DNA from: Desulfosporosinus fructosivorans
GTDB taxonomy: Bacteria; Bacillota; Desulfitobacteriia; Desulfitobacteriales; Desulfitobacteriaceae
DNA: 64,000 nucleotides
NCBI RefSeq assembly: GCF_004766045.1
Contig: NZ_SPQQ01000008.1
Coordinates: forward strand, 21,052-85,051
Reading direction: 5' to 3'
The translations under genes were made by a program, and so were the position numbers. Shown piece after piece: positions 58,803-64,000 of the stretch (position 1 is its first letter; each line of letters opens with the position of its first letter). Below the pieces are notes generated by a model. That model was not told where the DNA came from, searched no databases, and worked only from the letters and a program-made list of their open reading frames with translations.

Positions 58803-60008
58803 ATGATCAGTGTCGGGATTGACATTTCAAAGGGGAAAAGTACTGTCTGTTTTATGAAACCGTATGGGGAGGTGCTACATAAACCTTTTGAGTTGAAACA
58901 CACGGAAAGTGACTTAAAACAATTGGTAAATCAGATCAACACACTTACAGAGGAAACCCGTGTCGTTATGGAGTCTACAGGAGCATACCATTACCCAGTA
59001 CTAGCATATCTGAAAGAGTATGGTATTTTTACATCTGTTATTAATCCGTTGGTAATGAGCAAGTATGTTAATGTTGCAATCCGCAAAGGAAAAACAGATA
59101 AGCTTGATGCCATTAAGATAGGGAACTTTGGTATAGATCACTGGTATCATCTTGTAAACTACTCGCCAACGGCAGATGTGTATGATGAGTTAAAAACACT
59201 CAACCGACAATATTTAAGCTACATATCTATGCGTATTCATTCGAAACAGACGCTTGCAAATCTGCTGGATCGAACAATGCCGGGGATAAAAACACTCCTT
59301 TGGAATCGCTCTGACGTACCGGATCGGGACAAATTGTGCGACTTTGTAAAGGAATACTGGCACTTTGACAACATTACGCGTATGTCTGAGGCCAGATACA
59401 TCAACAACTATAACAGCTGGACAAAAAGAAAAGGATACCGAGCCAGCACGGAAAAAGCGAAGAAAATCTACGCACTTGCACTGGAGGGCATCCCCACTTT
59501 GTCTTCCACTACGCCATCGACCAAAATGCTCGTAGAGGAAGCAGTTAAGGTCCTGCACATGATAGACACGACCCTTGCGAGTATTCTAGCACAGATGAGA
59601 GGATTGGCAAAGTCGCTGAAGGAATATAAAGTTGTCATGGCTATGCCTGGAGTTGGTGAGATACTCGGCCCAAGGATTATAGCAGAAATAGGAGATGTAC
59701 GACGCTTTCATAGTGGTGGAGCCGTCATTGCTTATGCAGGTCTTGATGCACCACCGTTTCAATCGGGCAAATTCACAGCTACTAAGCGAAGCATTTCCAA
59801 ACGTGGCTCAGCCTCTTTGCGTAAGACAGGATACGAAATCATGAGGTACATAAAGATTAGCAAGCCGTCTGAAGATGACGCTGTTTACCAGTATATGATT
59901 AAGAAAGAAAAAGAAGGGAAGCCAAAAAAAGTTGCCAAAATCGCTGCGTTAAACAAGTTCCTACGCATCTACTATGCCAGAGTGAAAGCGGTTTATGCTG
60001 CAGCCTAA
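58803..60008 (+). CDS. IS110-family transposase (DEDD recombinase)
   Basis: The 401-residue transposase has an N-terminal RuvC-like DEDD site: Asp7 (SVGIDISKGKS), Glu57 (VVMESTGAYHY), Asp99 and Asp102 (GKTDKLDAIKIG). Its C-terminal transposase_20 domain (AMPGVGEILGPRIIAEIGDVRRFHSGGAVIAYAGLDAPPFQSGKF) contains the conserved serine. ATG 58803 follows AGGAGGAG. It is full length with all catalytic residues, so the element could be active. It directs RNA-guided insertion in studied relatives. Confidence 0.92.
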   Translation: MISVGIDISKGKSTVCFMKPYGEVLHKPFELKHTESDLKQLVNQINTLTEETRVVMESTGAYHYPVLAYLKEYGIFTSVINPLVMSKYVNVAIRKGKTDKLDAIKIGNFGIDHWYHLVNYSPTADVYDELKTLNRQYLSYISMRIHSKQTLANLLDRTMPGIKTLLWNRSDVPDRDKLCDFVKEYWHFDNITRMSEARYINNYNSWTKRKGYRASTEKAKKIYALALEGIPTLSSTTPSTKMLVEEAVKVLHMIDTTLASILAQMRGLAKSLKEYKVVMAMPGVGEILGPRIIAEIGDVRRFHSGGAVIAYAGLDAPPFQSGKFTATKRSISKRGSASLRKTGYEIMRYIKISKPSEDDAVYQYMIKKEKEGKPKKVAKIAALNKFLRIYYARVKAVYAAA

Positions 60009-60122
60009 TAACTCATTGTTCAAACCGGCCAGTTGTCTTTCGGTATCTATCTGGTCAGCTTCGCTATGTTCACATTTATATTGATATTTCTTGAAATTTA
60101 TGGTTGACTTTTATTAGCAGGA

Positions 60123-60162
60123 TTATTCTTAAACTGGCTACCATCAGTAGGATAATGGGAAG
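60123..60162. repeat. Recurring cassette-junction element, copy A
   Basis: TTATTCTTAAAC (60123-60134) and GTAGGATAATGGGAAG (60147-60162) are partial inverted complements. The element sits just before the GNAT gene at 60185. The same pair recurs at 60749-60825 and, diverged, at 62348-62386. Confidence 0.65.
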
Positions 60163-60184
60163 TAAAGGAGGTACTAGAAATAAT

Positions 60185-60742
60185 ATGAGTAAAATAAAGT
60201 TTTCCAAGATAGAAACAGAAAGGTTAATTTTAAGGAAGTTTAAAGAAACTGATGCTGAGACCTTTTTTCAATACAGGACAAATCCCCAAGTAGCTCTATA
60301 TCAAGGTGAAGGATGGGTAAATTTTAAAATTGAACAAGCAGTGGAATTCGTAAAAGAACAAATGGATTTTGAACCTGGTATACCCGATAGTTGGTTTCAA
60401 ATTGCAATTGAATTAAAGAATACAGGAAATCTGGTAGGAGATTTAGCAATACATACATTACCGCAGGACATAAATCAGGTAGAAATAGGATTTACATTAA
60501 ACCCAGTATATCAAAATAAAGGTTTTGGAATAGAGGCAGTCAGCAGCCTATTGGGGTTTATATTCACCGTATGGAATAGGCACAGAGTTATTGCTATAAC
60601 TGATGTAAGAAATAAGCCTTCTATTAAATTGCTTGATAAGATTGGAATGAGAAAGGAAGGTCACTTTATAAAAAATGCATGGAATAAAGGAGAATACACT
60701 GATGAATATTTATTTGCACTCCTAAAAGAAGAATGGAAATAA
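60185..60742 (+). CDS. GNAT N-acetyltransferase, RimJ/RimL-like
   Basis: The 185-residue protein has ETERLILRKFKETDAETFFQYRTNPQVALYQG at the N-terminus, VEIGFTLNPVYQNKGFGIEAVSSLLGFIF (acetyl-CoA loop QNKGFG) and NKPSIKLLDKIGMRKEGHFIKNAWNKGEYTDEYLFALLKEEW. This is the arrangement of RimJ/RimL-type enzymes that acetylate protein N-termini or small molecules. AAAGGAGG lies 13 nt before ATG 60185. It is flanked by recurring elements on both sides, as a cassette gene. Confidence 0.88.
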   Translation: MSKIKFSKIETERLILRKFKETDAETFFQYRTNPQVALYQGEGWVNFKIEQAVEFVKEQMDFEPGIPDSWFQIAIELKNTGNLVGDLAIHTLPQDINQVEIGFTLNPVYQNKGFGIEAVSSLLGFIFTVWNRHRVIAITDVRNKPSIKLLDKIGMRKEGHFIKNAWNKGEYTDEYLFALLKEEWK

Positions 60743-60748
60743 TGCACA

Positions 60749-60825
60749 TTATTCTTAAACCCAGCAGTAAAAAAGCCGTCCCATTAAAATTCAGTGTTGG
60801 ACGGCATGAGTAGGATAATTGGAAG
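60749..60825. repeat. Recurring cassette-junction element, copy B
   Basis: TTATTCTTAAAC (60749-60760) and GTAGGATAATTGGAAG (60810-60825) flank an internal hairpin (GCCGTCC...GGACGGC). It starts 6 bp after the GNAT stop. Confidence 0.65.
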
Positions 60826-60894
60826 TAATGATTATTAATAATATATTATCGACAGACAGCAATTGGTGTGGTTGGTAAAGTTAGGAGGTATTAA

Positions 60895-61191
60895 ATGCTT
60901 GATTTTTTAGGAGATATTTTCATTGGTCTTGGAGAAATCATAATGGCTTTTTCATCTACAAAGAACACAGAATTTGAGGAATTAAATAAAGAAGAATGGT
61001 TTAGCCAGCTCTACAATGATTATCGATATCGAAACGTTATTCATGAAACCTGGAAGGTAAGAAGATATCTAAATAAAAAAGAAAACGTACAATTATTAAT
61101 TAACCACCAACAAGAACGTGAAAACTTTATTAAATGGGTTAAGGATGAGCATGAAAGAATCACTTGGGGAAAAAAGAGAGACAAAGGGTGA
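60895..61191 (+). CDS. Small uncharacterised protein, 98 residues
   Basis: The N-terminus is hydrophobic (MLDFLGDIFIGLGEIIMAFSS) and could insert in a membrane. The rest is charged and helical with many Tyr/Trp/Arg residues (EEWFSQLYNDYRYRNVIHETWKVRRYLNKKENVQLLINHQQERENFIKWVKDEHERITW). TTAGGAGGT precedes ATG 60895. The stop overlaps a second tiny frame at 61188. No family recognised. Confidence 0.7.
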   Translation: MLDFLGDIFIGLGEIIMAFSSTKNTEFEELNKEEWFSQLYNDYRYRNVIHETWKVRRYLNKKENVQLLINHQQERENFIKWVKDEHERITWGKKRDKG

Positions 61192-61313
61192 CTTCAGCAA
61201 ACAAAAAAACCGAAGCAACAAAGGATATTGCTCTAGCCAATTACTTTAATGGGAATGAAGGTATAGAACAGTTTGTTCAAGAGCAAAAGGATATTTTGAA
61301 TAAAGAACAGTAA
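61188..61313 (+). CDS. Small coupled ORF, 41 residues
   Basis: GTG 61188 overlaps the upstream stop (GTGA), giving VTSANKKTEATKDIALANYFNGNEGIEQFVQEQKDILNKEQ. The overlap and protein-like composition suggest translational coupling. It has no separate strong ribosome site. It may instead be a frameshifted extension of the upstream gene. Confidence 0.4.
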   Translation: MTSANKKTEATKDIALANYFNGNEGIEQFVQEQKDILNKEQ

Positions 61314-61395
61314 ATAAATTGGTGCGAAATATTGGTACTACTTCGTTTTTTGACCCGATTAGTATAACTTCACAAAATTCTTATACTGACCATCG

Positions 61396-61411
61396 GTAGG
61401 ATAACGTGAAG
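61396..61411. repeat. Recurring motif, copy C
   Basis: GTAGGATAACGTGAAG lies 29 bp before the adenylyltransferase start. The left half of the element is not clear here. Confidence 0.55.
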
Positions 61412-61440
61412 TAAGGTTATTTTTTCATTTGGAGGTTAGA

Positions 61441-62313
61441 ATGCGTACAGAACAGGAAATGTTCGATTTAATATTAGATATCGCAAAGAAGGATGAAAGA
61501 ATTCGTGCAGTTCTTTTGAACGGGTCAAGAACAAATCCGAATGCTATAAAAGATATTTTTCAGGATTATGATATTGTATATGTTGTTGAGAAAACAAAGT
61601 CATTTCGTAATAATAAGAGGTGGATTGACCAATTTGGCGAACGGTTATATATGCAATATCCTGAAGAAAATTCTTATTATCAAAGTGATGTTGAAAGCTG
61701 TTATGGATGGTTAATTCAATTTACTGATGGAAATCGTCTAGACTTGCATGTATGTACACTAACACATGTACTTAAGGATATTAAAGGAAACAGGCTTTGT
61801 AAAATACTGCTTGCCAAAGACAAATGTTTACCAAATCTTGAAGAAGCAACGGATGAGGATTTTTGGGTAAAGAAACCGACAGAGTTTCAATTTTTGGATA
61901 CATGTAATGAATTTTGGTGGTGTCTTAATAATGTTGCAAAGGGCTTATGGCGAGAGGAAATACCTTCTGTAATGGATATGTTAAATTTTGTTGTCCGTCC
62001 ACAGTTATTGCGTTTATTAGGATGGAAAATTGGATTCGAAACAAATTTTACTGTTAGTATTGGAAAGTCGGGAAAGCACATTTATAGATGGTTGGAAAAG
62101 GAGAAGTGGAATGCATTTTTGAAAACCTATTCTTCTGGAGCTGTAAAAGATATCTGGAAAGCAGTCTTTATCATGTGCGATTTGTTTGATGGTATTGCCA
62201 AAGAGGTATCTCATATTATGAATGTTAGATATAACGAAATTGAGGCAAATAACAGTTTAAAGTTTTTAAAAGATGTTTACTTGTTACCTAAAAACGCTAA
62301 AGAAATATATTAA
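61441..62313 (+). CDS. Aminoglycoside 6-adenylyltransferase-like (ANT(6)/AadK family)
   Basis: A 290-residue nucleotidyltransferase: IRAVLLNGSRTNPNAIKDIFQDYDIVYVVE (GSRTNP then DYDIVY metal site), WLIQFTDGNRLDLHVCTL, and a C-terminal helical domain ending MNVRYNEIEANNSLKFLKDVYLLP. This matches ANT(6) enzymes that adenylylate streptomycin; actual resistance would need testing. ATG 61441 follows GGAGG. It stands alone between recurring elements, typical of a resistance cassette. Confidence 0.88.
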   Translation: MRTEQEMFDLILDIAKKDERIRAVLLNGSRTNPNAIKDIFQDYDIVYVVEKTKSFRNNKRWIDQFGERLYMQYPEENSYYQSDVESCYGWLIQFTDGNRLDLHVCTLTHVLKDIKGNRLCKILLAKDKCLPNLEEATDEDFWVKKPTEFQFLDTCNEFWWCLNNVAKGLWREEIPSVMDMLNFVVRPQLLRLLGWKIGFETNFTVSIGKSGKHIYRWLEKEKWNAFLKTYSSGAVKDIWKAVFIMCDLFDGIAKEVSHIMNVRYNEIEANNSLKFLKDVYLLPKNAKEIY

Positions 62314-62347
62314 TAATGAGTATTAATTGAGTGCGGTTAATTCGCAT

Positions 62348-62386
62348 TAATCTTAAACTGTGACGCATTCGTAGAATTATGTGCCA
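62348..62386. repeat. Recurring cassette-junction element, copy D (diverged)
   Basis: TTAATCTTAAAC (62348-62359) and GTAGAATTATGTGCCA (62371-62386) keep the spacing of copy A. It lies between the ANT(6)-like and lipoprotein genes. Confidence 0.55.
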
Positions 62387-62407
62387 CAAATAAGGAGTGA
62401 GAATTTA

Positions 62408-62860
62408 TTGAGAAAGATGATTTATTTACTACTAATTTTCTGTTTGGTGCTTGCTACTACTATGGGATGCAATAAAGAATCTGATCCGGAGTTTTCTAAA
62501 GTCGTGAGGCAAGATATCCCTAAGAGAGTTCAAAATTTTATTGATACAACTAGTGAAGAAAATGGCGTCTATCTTTATTCTAGTAATATTGACAATGATG
62601 ACTACGACTACTTCTTTTTAAATGCAATTAATGTTAATCAAGGAGACAGAGCATCTTTTTTCACAGATGTAACATTTGAAATAGAAGAACAAGAACATAC
62701 ACTTAAAATTAGTTTTAATGAAGAACTGACTGATGATTCGAATTATACTCGAAAAATTGACAATATGTTAATATACAAGATTAAATCGTCAGAAAAATTT
62801 GACACTATCAAAGTTTTCAAGAATGGTAAAGCAGTTCCTATAGATGTAGTTGGCGTTTAA
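62408..62860 (+). CDS. Small predicted lipoprotein
   Basis: A signal peptide (RKMIYLLLIFCLVLATTMGC) ends in a lipobox-like TMGC, so the mature protein of about 130 residues would be lipid-anchored outside. The remainder is acidic with beta-rich segments (YLYSSNIDNDDYDYFFLNAINVNQGD, VTFEIEEQEHTLKISFNEEL). TTG 62408 is 10 bases from AAGGAG, better than ATG 62417. Function unknown. It is the last gene before the group II intron. Confidence 0.7.
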   Translation: MRKMIYLLLIFCLVLATTMGCNKESDPEFSKVVRQDIPKRVQNFIDTTSEENGVYLYSSNIDNDDYDYFFLNAINVNQGDRASFFTDVTFEIEEQEHTLKISFNEELTDDSNYTRKIDNMLIYKIKSSEKFDTIKVFKNGKAVPIDVVGV

Positions 62861-62907
62861 TTCGCATCATTCTGATATAGCGTTCAGTCTGCGTCCCATT
62901 ATTCTTA

Positions 62908-64000
62908 TTGCGCCAGGATCAAGTCTGGTAAAGGGGAATGCCTTTGGGCTGAAACCTTTAGAAGGAATCTAGCAGGGAGGAAGTGACCTGCCCGGTAAAG
63001 TCTGGTCAACAGCCGGTAGCGAGTCTTGCATACTGGGAAGCGATTTCTGGTGTGAAGCGTAGACAGCGAGTGCAAAAGCTGTGTGATTGAGCCTCGAAAA
63101 ATGCTTCGTTGGAGCTTTCGTTTTTAAGAAGGCGAGAGCAGCACGAGGGTACCCTATTGACCTAGTACCATTGTCCGACCGGGGTCATAGAGCAGAGCAA
63201 ATGCACAAGGGATTCCCCAGGAACCTGGGAGAAACTGTTACGTCCATCTTAAGTGTCCGGTGGGGATCACGGGTTAACAACTCCAGGCTTTCCAAGGCCT
63301 GTTCTCAGCCATGGGAAGAGCGAAGAATGAGAATAGAGGATGGTACTGCCAAGCGAAGGAAACGAAGTGCGGCGGGATGCGATAACAGTAGTCGTAGTGC
63401 CGTCATAGTACCAATGAAGTAGGGGAACTCACCCAAGAGGACCCTATAGAGGGAAGGGCGTTGCACCTTATTATGGAATCGTTGGGAGGAAACACCGTGA
63501 ATACATCGGAATTCAGTTCGGTGTCAACGAAACAGCAACGAATAGCACAATTGGCGAAGCAGTCACCAGAGATGGTCTTCACATCGCTAGCCTATCACAT
63601 GGACATCACATGGCTCGAAGAAGCCTTCAGGCGAACCAAGAAAAATGGAGCCACAGGAGTAGACGGAGTAACAGCTAAGGAATACGAGGCTAATCTGCAA
63701 GAGAACCTGAAGGGCCTAGTGGAGAGAGCTAAGTCAGGACGTTACAAAGCTCCACCCGTTAAAAGAGCCTACATTCCAAAAGGGGACGGAAAGGGAGAGC
63801 TGAGGCCAATCGGTATACCCACTTTAGAAGATAAGATAATTCAAAGGGCTGTGTGTATGCTGTTGGAACCGATCTATGAACAAGACTTCAAAGATAGTTC
63901 GTTTGGGTTCCGTCCGGGGCGGTCACAGCACCAGGCACTTGGTGTCATATGGAAGGAAACCATGGAGATGAACGGCGGGTGGATATTGGATGTCGATATT
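62908..64000 (+). mobile_element. Group II intron, 3' end beyond window
   Basis: The RNA begins near 62908 with TTGCGCCAGGATCAAGTCTGG, followed by about 590 nt of structured, gene-free sequence typical of domain I (ATTGACCTAGTACC..., GGGAAACTG-like loops). The maturase/reverse-transcriptase gene opens at 63497. The 3' half, with domains V/VI, is outside. It inserts 47 bp after the lipoprotein stop, within the cassette-like array. The 5' boundary is approximate. Confidence 0.8.
63497..64000 (+). CDS. ltrA: Group II intron reverse transcriptase/maturase (LtrA type), 3' partial
   Basis: The first 168 residues are present: TKQQRIAQLAKQSPEMVFTSLAYHMDITWLEEAFRRTKKNGATGVDGVTAKEYEANL (RT-0/1), YKAPPVKRAYIPKGDGKGELRPIGIPTLEDKIIQRAV (RT-2), and LEPIYEQDFKDSSFGFRPGRSQHQAL (RT-2a/3). 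The protein copies and inserts the intron RNA and aids splicing. Start GTG 63497 follows GGGAGGA by six bases. The YADD catalytic motif lies beyond the window. Confidence 0.93.
   Translation, partial: MNTSEFSSVSTKQQRIAQLAKQSPEMVFTSLAYHMDITWLEEAFRRTKKNGATGVDGVTAKEYEANLQENLKGLVERAKSGRYKAPPVKRAYIPKGDGKGELRPIGIPTLEDKIIQRAVCMLLEPIYEQDFKDSSFGFRPGRSQHQALGVIWKETMEMNGGWILDVDI

Larger units (their letters stand above)
58560..60110 (+). mobile_element. IS110-family insertion sequence (ends approximate)
   Basis: One transposase gene with a 240-bp structured 5' region and a short 3' flank. IS110 elements have no terminal inverted repeats and make no long target duplications, so exact ends cannot be read. 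A stem-loop at 58560-58604 and the structured leader at 58613-58694 lie on the left. The right end is probably before the motif at 60123. Confidence 0.7.

Noticed and set aside
63087..63422. 111-codon open frame before the reverse transcriptase
   Set aside because: It falls in the structured RNA part of the group II intron and has no ribosome site or protein-like composition.

Overview
The window looks like a chromosomal segment from an anaerobic, low-to-moderate GC Bacillota, most plausibly Clostridia of the Desulfosporosinus/Desulfitobacterium type. This rests on strong AGGAGG ribosome sites, frequent GTG/TTG starts, intrinsic terminators, S-box and B12 riboswitches, and clostridial families (YitT, CBO0543, PF06541, DUF4256). 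The assignment is an inference; no rRNA or tRNA gene was seen.

Layout. 1-17 kb is ordinary core: a phosphodiester glycosidase, membrane proteins, an AlkA-type glycosylase, a CDF metal exporter, an SGNH hydrolase, a PLP aminotransferase, a hemerythrin, a B12-riboswitch-controlled cobT-cobU-cobS operon for the lower-ligand end of cobalamin synthesis, a CNNM/TlyC-like transporter and asnB. 17-22 kb holds a three-gene McrBC-related module (coiled-coil protein, McrB-like AAA+ ATPase, DUF2357/PD-(D/E)XK nuclease). 22-35 kb is a patchwork of small genes, gene fragments and repeats: an S-box riboswitch with no downstream gene, a frameshifted ABC-F gene behind an attenuator-like leader, DUF3102 and RCC1 fragments, and a Phd-Uma2 fusion. 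35-45.8 kb is a defence block: HEPN/MNT toxin-antitoxin, a complete JetABCD (Wadjet) system and a large SF1 helicase. Repeated segments lie on both sides of it.

46-56 kb is again mosaic: GNAT genes, a retropepsin-like protease with a partner, a MarR regulator beside a ferredoxin, decayed hicA, exonuclease, DUF3102 and oxidoreductase fragments, a 62-bp perfect palindrome, a three-gene minus-strand membrane cluster and 93-bp tandem repeats. 56-64 kb resembles a gene-cassette array. Unrelated accessory genes on the same strand (membrane protein, TPR protein, GNAT, small proteins, ANT(6)-like adenylyltransferase, lipoprotein) are separated by recurring short elements. An IS110-family element and a group II intron lie among them. 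No integrase gene is visible in the window.

Taken together, the right two thirds is an accessory region built by repeated insertion, duplication and decay around at least two anti-foreign-DNA systems. The most novel leads are the cassette-like repeat family and its relation to the IS110 leader, the McrBC-like trio with its coiled-coil subunit, the helicase beside Wadjet, and the promoter-bearing S-box RNA without a gene.
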